A DNA stretch of 11,386 bases. Source: Clostridiaceae bacterium (GTDB lineage Bacteria; Bacillota; Clostridia; Saccharofermentanales; DTU023). The notes under the pieces were generated by a model. It saw nothing but the letters and a program-made list of their open reading frames with translations. It did no database searches and was not told the origin of the DNA. This document shows, in pieces, positions 1 through 7,352 of this stretch. Positions within the stretch are counted from its first letter, which is position 1. The number at the start of each line of letters is the position of its first letter. The position numbers were made by a program, and so were the translations under genes. The stretch lies in contig DUUZ01000118.1 in the NCBI GenBank assembly GCA_012841255.1, positions 1 to 11,386 of the forward strand. The letters are read 5' to 3'.

Positions 1-49
1 AATTGAATAATTACAAAAGGACCTGTAGTACGCTTTTAGTACGGTCACC

Positions 50-97
50 AAAAAGCAAACCCTGAAACCAAGTTATATCAATGGTCTCAGGGTTTTT
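50..97 (-). terminator. Rho-independent terminator after guaA, probably bidirectional
   Basis: The arms at 57-70 and 82-95 form a 14-bp stem (one G-U pair when read on the minus strand) around an 11-nt loop. Read on the minus strand, the stem begins 7 bp past the guaA stop codon and is followed by GC and then five T residues (the A-run at 50-54). The plus-strand reading also ends in a T-run (93-97), so it could stop transcription arriving from the left as well. It marks the end of the long minus-strand operon. Positions 1-49 to its left hold no gene that I can support. Confidence 0.85.
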
Positions 98-102
98 AAC
101 TG

Positions 103-1365
103 CTATTCCCACTCAATAGTCGCCGGCGGCTTGCCCGTCAACTCATAGACGACCCGGCTGACATGAGGAACCTCCTCCGTAATCCGCCGGCTGACCTTCT
201 TCAGGAAATCCCAGGAGAACTCGACCGGCAGGGCGGCCATGAAATCATCCGTCTTGACTGCCCGAAGGGCGATCGCATAGTCATAGGTCCGGGCTCCGTC
301 TTCGACACCGACGGACTGCAGGCCCGTCATGACGGCAAAGTACTGGGAGACCATATCCCGGAGGCCGCCCTCTTCAATTTCTTCCCTGAAGATGGCGTCC
401 GCCTCCCGAAGAATATCCAGCTTCTCCCTGGTAATGCCGCCTAGGCAGCGAATGGCCAGGCCCGGCCCCGGGAAGGGCTGGCGTTCGACCATGGCAGCGG
501 GAAGCCCCAGTTCACGGCCGACGGCACGGACCTCCTCCTTGAAGAGGAAGCGCAGGGGTTCGATGATGCCCTCAAAGTGGATGCGTTCAGGCAGTCCCCC
601 CACATTGTGGTGACTCTTCACAACCTTGCCATCTTCGCCGCTTTCAATCACGTCGGGATAGATGGTGCCCTGGACCAGGAAGTCTGCATTGACCTTTTTC
701 GCCTCTTCCTCGAAGATCCGGATAAACTCCTCCCCGATGAGTTTTCTTTTGGTCTCAGGCTCCAAAACCCCTTCGACCTTGTCCAGGAAGCGGTCGGCCG
801 CATCGACCATGACCAATGGAATCCTGTATTCACCGGAGAACATGTCCCGGACCATAGCCGGTTCATCCTTGCGCATGAAGCCGTGGTCCACAAAGATACA
901 GGTCAGCTGATCGCCCACAGCCTTATGGACCAGCATGGCTGCCACGGAAGAATCCACTCCCCCGGAGAGGCCGCAGACCAGCTTCTTATCTCCTACCTGC
1001 TCCCGGATCAGGGCCATGCTCTCCCCGATGTAGTTTGTGACGGTCCAGTCACCGGTGCAGCCGCAGCTGACCGTCAGGAAAGATTCCAGAAATTCCCCGT
1101 CAATCTGTCCGTCAGCAGTGTAGAAGACATCCTGCTTCACGCTTTGAATCCGGTCCTTGAAGTCCTCTTCTTCAATCCGGGGCGAGAGTCCGGCCACAAT
1201 CATGCCCCGGATGTCACCCTGCATGACTTCTTCGTGGTCCCTGACAAATCTGCCGGGAGATACAACCTCACAATAAACGTTGCGGGCCCGGACGGCCTGG
1301 ACCGCCTTGCGGCTGCTCTGGTCATTGGCGTTGATGATCAATATGGTCTGGTGGAGATTGCGCAT
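103..1365 (-). CDS. guaA: GMP synthase with a truncated, degenerate glutaminase domain
   Basis: GuaA converts XMP, ATP and ammonia to GMP in the cytoplasm; ammonia normally comes from glutamine hydrolysed by an N-terminal class I glutaminase domain. The synthase half is complete: PP-loop SGGVDSS at residues 134-140, QGTIYPDVIES near 232-242, KSHHNVGGLP at 250-259, PFPGPGL at 297-303, and the family-typical C-terminus KPPATIEWE. The protein is 420 residues against roughly 510 for the family. Residues 8-66 still resemble the start of the glutaminase fold (NVYCEV at 29-34), but by residue 101 the sequence has reached the linker CGCTGDW. The usual nucleophile segment (GxCYG/GxCxGxQ) and the HPE segment are absent, and the usual GSQY and SGGP positions read NDQS and AGLSP. 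The ATG follows AAGAGG by 5 nt and lies 15 bp after cobO, so it is probably cotranscribed. Identity as GuaA is certain. Ammonia dependence is inferred. Confidence 0.95.
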   Translation of the reverse strand: MRNLHQTILIINANDQSSRKAVQAVRARNVYCEVVSPGRFVRDHEEVMQGDIRGMIVAGLSPRIEEEDFKDRIQSVKQDVFYTADGQIDGEFLESFLTVSCGCTGDWTVTNYIGESMALIREQVGDKKLVCGLSGGVDSSVAAMLVHKAVGDQLTCIFVDHGFMRKDEPAMVRDMFSGEYRIPLVMVDAADRFLDKVEGVLEPETKRKLIGEEFIRIFEEEAKKVNADFLVQGTIYPDVIESGEDGKVVKSHHNVGGLPERIHFEGIIEPLRFLFKEEVRAVGRELGLPAAMVERQPFPGPGLAIRCLGGITREKLDILREADAIFREEIEEGGLRDMVSQYFAVMTGLQSVGVEDGARTYDYAIALRAVKTDDFMAALPVEFSWDFLKKVSRRITEEVPHVSRVVYELTGKPPATIEWE

Positions 1366-1380
1366 GGGAGCCTCTTTCCC

Positions 1381-1938
1381 TTAATATTCAATGCCCGGCC
1401 GGGCTGGTGTTTTCGATGTTTCGTAGGGGTGCTTCCGCATCATGACTTCGGACACATAGTCCGAGGCCAGAAAGAGTTCATCCGAGGGGTCCCGCCCTGT
1501 CAGAACCACTTCCAGATGTTTGGGTTTGGTCTTCAGGAAATCGAGGAGGGCACCCTCCCCCAGGATGCCGGTTGCAATGGCACCCAGGATCTCGTCAAAA
1601 ACCAGGAGGTCAACCTCTTCCCGGCTCCGGATCACAGCCTCCCGGAAACGGGCTTCGTTGAAGACCCGGGCCTCTTCCTTTTCCTTTTCGTCCATCTGGA
1701 AGACAAACTTTCCTGTCGGCTGACCGGAGACCACCTCGATGCCAAGTTCTCTCATGGGTTCAAGTTCGGCCGATGTCCCGCTCTTCAGGAACTGGACAAA
1801 AAGCACGGATAGACCGCTGCCCCTGGCCCGGACCGCCAGGCCTGCCGCAGCCGTCGTTTTTCCCTTGCCGTCCCCGGTATATAGGTGAACCAGGCCCAGC
1901 TGTTCCCGGATTTTATCTGCATTTAAAGTACTGGTCAT
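1381..1938 (-). CDS. cobO: Corrinoid (cob(I)yrinic acid a,c-diamide) adenosyltransferase, CobA/CobO/BtuR type
   Basis: This cytoplasmic enzyme transfers the 5'-deoxyadenosyl group of ATP to a reduced cob(I)corrinoid, giving adenosylcobalamin or its precursor. Counted from the ATG at 1938 it has 185 residues. Visible motifs are the P-loop GDGKGKTT at 22-29, FVQFLKSG at 47-54, the Walker B-like VFDEI at 113-117, TGRDPSDEL at 147-155 and the family-typical ending PGIEY. I prefer the ATG at 1938 because AGGAC lies 6 nt upstream and it gives a normal length. A TTG at 1986 is in frame, would add 16 residues (201 in all), and has AAGG 7 nt upstream, so it cannot be excluded. A 12-codon out-of-frame ORF (1935-1973) ends in a TGA overlapping the ATG. 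The gene lies between an ABC permease and guaA. No other cobalamin biosynthesis gene is in the window, which fits salvage. The likely user of its product, nrdJ, lies about 5.5 kb upstream. Confidence 0.93.
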   Translation of the reverse strand: MTSTLNADKIREQLGLVHLYTGDGKGKTTAAAGLAVRARGSGLSVLFVQFLKSGTSAELEPMRELGIEVVSGQPTGKFVFQMDEKEKEEARVFNEARFREAVIRSREEVDLLVFDEILGAIATGILGEGALLDFLKTKPKHLEVVLTGRDPSDELFLASDYVSEVMMRKHPYETSKTPARPGIEY

Positions 1939-2004
1939 GTCCCTGTCCTGCCCTTTCTTTCTGTCTCCTTCATATCTTATACCCAAACGCAGACCTTGGC
2001 CGTC

Positions 2005-3147
2005 TCAACCGGCCAGATGCCTGCTCCTTCCTTGAAAAACGAAGGCCAATAACAAGAGCAGGATGGCTGCAAGAGCAGCCAGCGGCAGGGAAAGAGCCGT
2101 CTTCAAGCCGGTCATGGACGCCAGGGCCCAGCCGTGGGGGGTAAAGCGCCCGATCTTATTCATCCAGAAAACCGGAAGGGAGATGAAGGTGCCCCCGGCC
2201 AGGAGGGAGGCGAAAAGGAGAAGGGAGGCCGGAACAAAGCGGCTCTGCCCGGGAAGCAGGGCGATCCACTGGCCGAAAGCCAGCATGAACAAGAGGAGGA
2301 CCCCCATGACCGGAACATAATTTGCCGGACGGGTCACCTCCGGCATCAGGAGCTTGCCGATACCCGCCATGAGCGTAAGCTGGATGACACCAGCCAGGAA
2401 GAGTGCCAGCTGACTGGACAGGAAATCTCTGGTAAAGCCGCCTTTCAGGGACCGGATCCGGTGCTGGGTGGCCGCATCGGCCAGCATCAGGCTGCTTAAA
2501 AGCGAGAAGACAGACAAGAAGAGTACTTCCACCGCCACATCCGGCACCTGCACCAAAGGCAGGGCCTGGCCTTTATCGCCCTCACGGATGACGATCTTGA
2601 GGACCGCACCTTCCTCCACGGCCTCCTTTGCCCGCTCTTCCAGCCCCTCCGCCATCTCTTCCCGGGTCATGCCGGCCGCTCCCTCCATTGTGAAAAGGTC
2701 CTTTTGAAGCTTGGCCTCGGAAGCCAGGGCCAGGGCGGCCACCAGGTAATTCTCCCGGATCAGGTCGCTGGCGGTCCTGTTCTTTCCGGGGATGAAGTCG
2801 CAGACATAGACATCATCAATAAGGATGGCGGCTGACGGATCCCCGAAGCCGGGAGGAATGACAATGACGCCGTCCAGCTGTCCCAATTCCAGGTCCCGGG
2901 CGATCTCTCCCTCCGTCCGCCTCTCCCAGGAAAGCCCGCTTTGGTCCAGCATGGCGGTCAGCATCCGGCTCTCCCGGTTTTCCGCCAGATCCACATAGGC
3001 CGCCTTGAGGTTGGCCACATTGTTGCGGTCCACCGTGGCACCGGCCAGCAATGAAAGCAGGATGGGAACCAGGAGGCAGACCGCCAGCAGCAGGGGGTGG
3101 CGGCCGATCATTTTCAATTTGATTCCGGTCAGTCGCAGAAGATTCAT
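2005..3147 (-). CDS. ABC-2 type transporter permease (second subunit)
   Basis: This is an integral membrane subunit of an ABC exporter, 380 residues long. A first membrane segment at about 18-37 is followed by an extracytoplasmic domain of about 165 residues, then five hydrophobic segments near 204-223, 241-264, 277-298, 303-323 and 351-371. This is the layout of the ABC-2 permease family that has a large loop after TM1. The loop holds the family-like pattern YVDLAENRES at 51-60 and, further on, GVIVIPPGF at 93-101. The start overlaps the previous permease by ATGA, and a strong AAGGAGG (3156-3162) lies 8 nt before the ATG. The two permeases probably form a heterodimer served by the ATPase at 4352-5005. 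The substrate cannot be read from the sequence. No drug-resistance, bacteriocin or immunity gene lies beside it to give a hint. Confidence 0.85.
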   Translation of the reverse strand: MNLLRLTGIKLKMIGRHPLLLAVCLLVPILLSLLAGATVDRNNVANLKAAYVDLAENRESRMLTAMLDQSGLSWERRTEGEIARDLELGQLDGVIVIPPGFGDPSAAILIDDVYVCDFIPGKNRTASDLIRENYLVAALALASEAKLQKDLFTMEGAAGMTREEMAEGLEERAKEAVEEGAVLKIVIREGDKGQALPLVQVPDVAVEVLFLSVFSLLSSLMLADAATQHRIRSLKGGFTRDFLSSQLALFLAGVIQLTLMAGIGKLLMPEVTRPANYVPVMGVLLLFMLAFGQWIALLPGQSRFVPASLLLFASLLAGGTFISLPVFWMNKIGRFTPHGWALASMTGLKTALSLPLAALAAILLLLLAFVFQGRSRHLAG

Positions 3148-4352
3148 GACACCCGCCTCCTTCCGAAAATAAAGGCCAGGAAACCTGCAGGAATGAGGGA
3201 ACGGGCGGCCAGGAGCAAATCCTCCATGCCCGGTGAAGTTTTGAGGTAAAGGGCCCGGTAGATACCCTCCATCACCGGATAGGCCGGCGTCAGGGAGGCT
3301 GCCCTGTCAAGCCAGGGCGGAAAGAGGGTGGGCGGGTAAAGTACGCCGCCCAGCAGGAAGAAGATGAAGAGGATAAACCAGCCGCTTTGGAGAAGCGTGA
3401 CCTCCGGTGCCCGGATCCGGCCGACGGCCAGCATGAGGAAGGATGCGGTCAAAAAGACGGACAAAAGGAGAAGGGCCGCCGGCAGAATCGATGTCAGGAG
3501 GCCGCCGGCCTTCAGGAAAAGGAGAAGGGGCAGGATCAGGACCAGCCACCAGGCAAATCCCGAGAAGAGGCGGGCCAGCATGAGCGGACCGTAGCCTCCC
3601 GACAAGAGCAGCCGGTCTTCGTAGGGGGTCCGGGCCGTCCGCAGGGTTGCCGCCAGAACCCCCATGGCCGGCAGGCTGGCAAAGACCAGGAGCAGGCCGG
3701 ACAAGACATGAAGCAGCAGGTTGAATGAGAGCAGATCCCCTGTTGCAACATAGCGGTTCCGCCCGAAATAGGAGGCCAGGGCGTTGAAGGAATGGGCCGT
3801 GGTCTTCTCCCAGGATTCGTCCTCATCCCCGCCCAGGTCGACATAGAATTTCTGGTAGCCGAAGACCGACCCGTAAAGATAATTGAATGAAGCGGAGTAC
3901 TGGCGGACGATGATCCCGATCTGGCCGGATTCCGCCGGCATGCGGGGATTCAGCCAGAACTCGATGGGATCCCGCTGGGAGCCGGTCCGGGCTTCCTCGA
4001 AGAGATCCGGGGGCAGGCGGAGGACTACGATGACCTCGTCATTGGCCAGCCGCTCCATGGCCTTTTCATAGCTGTCCAGATGAAGCTGGGAGATGTAGGG
4101 CATATCCTGGAAATATTCCACCACCAGGCGGCCCAGGAAAGATTGATCTTCATCAACCAGAGAGGCCGATACGGAAAAATCCGCCGGGAGGTCCCCGCCG
4201 CCTTCACTTGCCTGGCGGGCCATCCGTGACACCAGGGCAGACAGGAGGATGACCGCTGCCAGGGTCAGCGCCAGAAAAACCAGGGAGGGCCGCAGCTCTC
4301 CCTTCAGATAGGCCCCAAAGGCCCGGAACCATCTGGCCGCGCGTCCGTTCAT
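3144..4352 (-). CDS. ABC-2 type transporter permease (first subunit)
   Basis: A 402-residue integral membrane protein, partner of the permease encoded immediately downstream. It has a cytoplasmic N-terminus, TM1 at about 22-42, an extracytoplasmic domain at about 43-205 (with SLVDEDQSFLG at 64-74 and VVLRLPPDLF at 109-118, the counterpart of IPPGF in its partner), and hydrophobic segments near 208-237, 258-280, 287-311, 324-342 and 377-396. The C-terminus is basic (GRRRVS), consistent with a cytoplasmic end. Its ATG shares one base with the ATPase stop codon (TGATG), so translation is likely coupled. The upstream AGGAGG lies 22 nt away and may be brought close by a hairpin (4359-4374). The two permeases have the same architecture but differ clearly in sequence, consistent with an old duplication and a heterodimeric pore. 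The substrate is unknown. Confidence 0.85.
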   Translation of the reverse strand: MNGRAARWFRAFGAYLKGELRPSLVFLALTLAAVILLSALVSRMARQASEGGGDLPADFSVSASLVDEDQSFLGRLVVEYFQDMPYISQLHLDSYEKAMERLANDEVIVVLRLPPDLFEEARTGSQRDPIEFWLNPRMPAESGQIGIIVRQYSASFNYLYGSVFGYQKFYVDLGGDEDESWEKTTAHSFNALASYFGRNRYVATGDLLSFNLLLHVLSGLLLVFASLPAMGVLAATLRTARTPYEDRLLLSGGYGPLMLARLFSGFAWWLVLILPLLLFLKAGGLLTSILPAALLLLSVFLTASFLMLAVGRIRAPEVTLLQSGWFILFIFFLLGGVLYPPTLFPPWLDRAASLTPAYPVMEGIYRALYLKTSPGMEDLLLAARSLIPAGFLAFIFGRRRVS

Positions 4353-4380
4353 CAGGAAGGCGGCAGGAGCCGCCCCTCCT
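4350..4380 (-). promoter_or_regulatory. Possible folded ribosome-binding site for the first permease
   Basis: Read on the minus strand, a perfect AGGAGG (4375-4380) is followed directly by GGCGGC, loop TCCT and GCCGCC (4359-4374), then six nt TTCCTG and the ATG (4350-4352). The linear spacing between AGGAGG and ATG is 22 nt, which is too long, but folding the hairpin would make it 6 nt. An alternative pairing of AGGAG with CTCCT in the same stretch would hide the ribosome site. The segment also codes for the ATPase C-terminus, so the structure may be coincidental. Confidence 0.4.
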
Positions 4381-5005
4381 CGAGATGCAAAATCCGGTTA
4401 CTGAGCTTGCCCAGAAGATCAGCTTCATGACTGGAGATCAGGATGGTCCGGCCTCTGGAACGCAGAATGTCCAGCCGCTCCATCATGAGTTTGCGGCTGG
4501 CCTGATCGGCACCGGCAAAAGGTTCGTCCAAAAGAAGCAGGGCGGGATCCCCCAGAAGGCCGACCACCAGACTGACCCGGCGAGCCATGCCGCCGGAACA
4601 GTCCCGGACTGTCTTTTCGAGGAAATCCGAGATCAGGGGGTCCGAGGCAGCAACTTTCAGGACCTCCTTTCGGACGTCTCTGGAAAAACCCCGGGCCGCC
4701 GCCCAGAAGTTCAGGGTCTCCCGGACCCGGAGCCGGCCGTCCAGGGCCAGATCCTGGGGCACATAGCCCGTGATGGGGCGCCAGGCCCCCAGATCCCCGA
4801 TGGAGATACCCTGAAACCAGGCCTGGCCTTCATCCTGTTTCAGGACTGTGGCCAGGATTTTCAAAAGGGTGCTCTTGCCCGCACCATTGTCCCCGGTGAT
4901 GCCGTAGATGGTCCCGGGCGGCTGTTCAAAATGGATATCGGTCAAAACCTTGTGCGCGGCCCATTCCTTGCCCAGGCCGCGCACAAGAAGCTTGTCATTT
5001 GCCAT
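4352..5005 (-). CDS. ABC transporter ATP-binding protein
   Basis: This is the cytoplasmic nucleotide-binding subunit that powers the two permeases encoded next to it. All ATPase motifs are visible in its 217 residues: Walker A GDNGAGKST at 38-46, Q-loop glutamine in YVPQ (Q84), signature CSGGM at 136-140 (Cys where most families have Leu), Walker B ALLLLDEP at 155-162 with catalytic E161, and the switch histidine in SSHE (H193). It is a single short domain, as usual for ABC-2 exporters, with no C-terminal extension. The gene begins 32 bp after the zinc-ribbon membrane protein stop, with only a weak GTGAG-like ribosome site, and its stop shares a base with the next start (TGATG). This points to one operon in which the zinc-ribbon protein, the ATPase and both permeases are made together. 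Exporter direction is inferred from the ABC-2 permeases and from the lack of a substrate-binding protein. Confidence 0.92.
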   Translation of the reverse strand: MANDKLLVRGLGKEWAAHKVLTDIHFEQPPGTIYGITGDNGAGKSTLLKILATVLKQDEGQAWFQGISIGDLGAWRPITGYVPQDLALDGRLRVRETLNFWAAARGFSRDVRKEVLKVAASDPLISDFLEKTVRDCSGGMARRVSLVVGLLGDPALLLLDEPFAGADQASRKLMMERLDILRSRGRTILISSHEADLLGKLSNRILHLEEGRLLPPS

Positions 5006-5037
5006 CAGCGTCTCACGTTCTGTGTACCGACGGACTT

Positions 5038-7227
5038 TTAGTCATCGTCGCCGAAGTCCCAGTCGAAGTCCCAGTCGTCATCCCAGTCATCGTCACCGAA
5101 GTCCCAGTCGTCATCCCAGCTGCCGCCGCCGGAGAGCCCGCCGAAGGCGTCCAGGTCAATGCCCAGATCGTCCAGGACAGACATGAGGTTGGTCATGATG
5201 CTTTCATCCATCATCAGGCCCATGAGGGCGTCTTCATCCGCCAGATCAATGTAGCCGGGCGGCAGTACGTTGTTGAAGACGATGTCCTTGGCCGCCAGGG
5301 GAATGTAATTCATCCCCAGGGTGACAGTGAACGGCATATCTCCGCCGATCGCGATTTCCAAGGTCGCCTCCAGGCGGTCGGAGGACTCCACCTTCCCCTG
5401 GTAGGTCAGCTTGATCTTGTCGGGGGCGCCGTAACCCGCGTCATCCATGGAAATTTCCATGGTCAGCTGGCCGGCAGGATACAGACTTGTCCCTGCCTTG
5501 CGCAGTTCGAACTCCGTGAAGGTCCCCTTGGCAACGGTTTCGAAGCGGGTCGTTTCATACCATTCGCTTTCCTTGCTGCGGATCGTATAAGTACCGTTAT
5601 AGCGGCCGCTCTTCACCGTGTATTCGCTCTGGAACTCCAGGGCGGAGCCATCGGGGATCTCAATGCGCAAAAGCTGGGCCTGATCGGCACCGCTCACGGT
5701 GTGCAGGCCGGTGAGAACGAACTTCTCCTCCTCGCGGCCTTCGACCTTGGTGAAGGTGAACTGGCCGCCGACCGGATTATTCTTGCTGTCGACATAAAGG
5801 AGGCGTTCGGTCCGGACCTTGAAATCCTCAGGATTGTTTTCCAGGTCCTTCAACGCATCATTCATGCTTTCCACAAAAGAGTCATAGACGCTGTCGCCGT
5901 ATCCGCCGGCAGCGGCACCGAAGACCTGGTCCAGGTCCTCCAGCAGTTTTTTGATCTCCTTGCTGTCACGCAGGTAGGTGATCATCTCTTTCATCATGGC
6001 GGGAAAGCGGTCTTCGGGAATGGTGACCTTGTAGTAGTCAAGCTTCTGGGTCACGCTGCCGACCGTCACGCTCTCGCCCTTGACCAGTTCGGGGCTTCCG
6101 GCATGCTTGATGTAGATCTTTTTCAGGCCGTCCTCGATCTCGTCAAGGGTCTTGCCGGTCATGGCGGCCATGCTCTCCTGGAGTTTCCCGGACGAAGTGA
6201 AAAGATCGTTGAAGGAGATGCCCAGGTCCTCTGAACCTGTCAGGTCCTCCAGGGCCGATTGGGACACGGCCAAGGGATTCCGCAGAATCTGAGGGACGTC
6301 GATGACCAGATGGTCCTCGGCATCGTAGAAATTGAGCGACAGGGCATCCCGGCTGTCCCCCCGCTTGCCCAGGCCGATACTGGTATGGAAGTGGGAGGCC
6401 TTGGTATCCACCTTGCTCTCAATGGAGAAACGCAGGGCGGTCAAAGCCGTCAGCACCTCTTTCATCTCATCGGGCAGGGCGTCTGCCTTGACATCCACAG
6501 TCAGCTCGGTCCGCGAACCGTACTTGTCCTGCTTCAGCATCTCGCCCGATGTCTCGCGAAGGGTTTGGAGCAGGGAGTCCTGGGGGATCAGGGAGGCCGA
6601 GGTCTCCGCATTCTTCCAGCGTTTCTCGGTCGAGGCAAACACATTGCTGATCTGCTTGCCGAAGAGCGCCCAGGCACCAGCCAGCAGGGCCAGAATTACG
6701 ACAATAATAACGACGGGAATCCACCAGCGTTTTTTCTTCTTGGGCGGAGCCGCAGGCGGGTAACCCGGATATCCCCCCATGGGAGGCTGCTGCCCCTGGG
6801 GGTAGGCCGGATGCTGCGGCGGATAGGTAGGCGGCGGTGCCCCGTAGCCATAAGGCGGCTGTCCTCCCTGGACGGGAGGCGGCGCGGCCGCATAGACCGG
6901 CGGCGGAGCCTGGACCTGCACAGGAGGAGGCGGCACGGGAACCGCAGCGGGAGCCTCTACCGGCAGCTCGGGAACAGGCAGCTCTTCCGGCGATTCAGGC
7001 AGAGGGAGCTCTTGGGGCTCTTCGATTTGCGGAATGAAAGAGTCTTCTTCCGCAAGGACGGGTTCATCGGGCAGAAGTTCAGCTTCGGCAACAGCCGGGG
7101 CCATTTCCTCAACCACTTCCTCCGCCTGGGGAATAGCGGGCGTCACCGCTTCAACCGGTGTCCCGCAATGGGTACAAAATTTGGCGTTTTCGGGCAAGGG
7201 TGCCCCGCATTTCCTGCAATAGTTCAT
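5038..7227 (-). CDS. Zinc-ribbon, single-pass membrane protein with large extracytoplasmic domain and Asp/Trp tail
   Basis: A 729-residue protein of unknown function. An N-terminal zinc ribbon has paired cysteines CRKC (4-7) and CTHC (18-21). An acidic, Pro-rich stretch (about 26-98) and a Pro/Gly/Tyr-rich stretch (about 98-162) lead to KKKKRWW (163-169) and one membrane helix (about 170-188). The Lys cluster before the helix places the zinc ribbon inside the cell and the remaining 540 residues outside. The outer part alternates helical stretches with amphipathic strand-like runs and has no catalytic motif I recognise; a lipoprotein-carrier-like fold is only a guess. It ends in 26 residues made only of Asp, Trp, Phe and Gly, with 16 Asp. 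I chose the ATG at 7227 because GGAGG lies 8 nt upstream; the in-frame TTG at 7233 is only 2 nt from it. First gene of the ABC operon, so it may be a sensor or partner of the exporter. Confidence 0.85.
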   Translation of the reverse strand: MNYCRKCGAPLPENAKFCTHCGTPVEAVTPAIPQAEEVVEEMAPAVAEAELLPDEPVLAEEDSFIPQIEEPQELPLPESPEELPVPELPVEAPAAVPVPPPPVQVQAPPPVYAAAPPPVQGGQPPYGYGAPPPTYPPQHPAYPQGQQPPMGGYPGYPPAAPPKKKKRWWIPVVIIVVILALLAGAWALFGKQISNVFASTEKRWKNAETSASLIPQDSLLQTLRETSGEMLKQDKYGSRTELTVDVKADALPDEMKEVLTALTALRFSIESKVDTKASHFHTSIGLGKRGDSRDALSLNFYDAEDHLVIDVPQILRNPLAVSQSALEDLTGSEDLGISFNDLFTSSGKLQESMAAMTGKTLDEIEDGLKKIYIKHAGSPELVKGESVTVGSVTQKLDYYKVTIPEDRFPAMMKEMITYLRDSKEIKKLLEDLDQVFGAAAGGYGDSVYDSFVESMNDALKDLENNPEDFKVRTERLLYVDSKNNPVGGQFTFTKVEGREEEKFVLTGLHTVSGADQAQLLRIEIPDGSALEFQSEYTVKSGRYNGTYTIRSKESEWYETTRFETVAKGTFTEFELRKAGTSLYPAGQLTMEISMDDAGYGAPDKIKLTYQGKVESSDRLEATLEIAIGGDMPFTVTLGMNYIPLAAKDIVFNNVLPPGYIDLADEDALMGLMMDESIMTNLMSVLDDLGIDLDAFGGLSGGGSWDDDWDFGDDDWDDDWDFDWDFGDDD
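5042..5119. repeat. 33-bp tandem duplication encoding the Asp/Trp tail
   Basis: Two copies of a 33-bp unit lie head to tail, at 5042-5086 and 5087-5119. The first copy also carries an extra 12 bp, which duplicate the adjacent gaagtcccagtc motif. After removing this insert, the copies differ at one base in 33. Both the 33-bp unit and the 12-bp insert are multiples of three, so the reading frame is kept. In protein the repeat is WDDDWDFGDDD, the second time with DWDF inserted. The near identity points to recent replication slippage. Confidence 0.85.
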
Positions 7228-7303
7228 AGTCAATCCCTCCCGGCATACGGCCTGGTGAATAACGCTTCAAAATTCGGCTTCTATTTATGCATAGCCTTGG
7301 TTA

Positions 7304-7315
7304 ATTATATATCAA
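7304..7315 (-). promoter_or_regulatory. Possible promoter region of the zinc-ribbon/ABC operon
   Basis: The gap 7234-7403 is AT-rich around 7270-7320, just after the nrdJ terminator. On the minus strand it has a perfect TATAAT (7304-7309) without a good -35 box 17 nt upstream. Immediately upstream lies TTGATA (7310-7315), a 5-of-6 match to a -35 box, which could instead pair with a weak TATGCA 16 nt downstream. A promoter is expected here from the gene layout, but the exact elements are uncertain. Confidence 0.35.
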
Positions 7316-7352
7316 AGTGTGTATCGGCTGCCGTTCATGGTCTCCAGGTAAC

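Noticed and set aside
26..43. Direct repeat tagtacg at 26-32 and 37-43
   Set aside because: Only two 7-bp copies, with no link to a promoter, terminator or attachment site; expected by chance.
577..1812. Long plus-strand open frame of 411 codons opposite guaA and cobO
   Set aside because: It is the antisense shadow of two clearly recognised genes. No family resemblance, and it crosses the guaA/cobO junction. Similar long plus-strand frames opposite the zinc-ribbon gene and nrdJ (4999-6234, 6259-7407, 7317-8537) were rejected for the same reason: GC-rich codon use leaves the opposite strand open.
1976..2008. TTGAGA (2003-2008) and TATAAG (1976-1981) as a minus-strand promoter for cobO
   Set aside because: Each hexamer matches its consensus at 5 of 6, but the spacer is 21 nt, too long for a standard promoter, and there is no extended -10.
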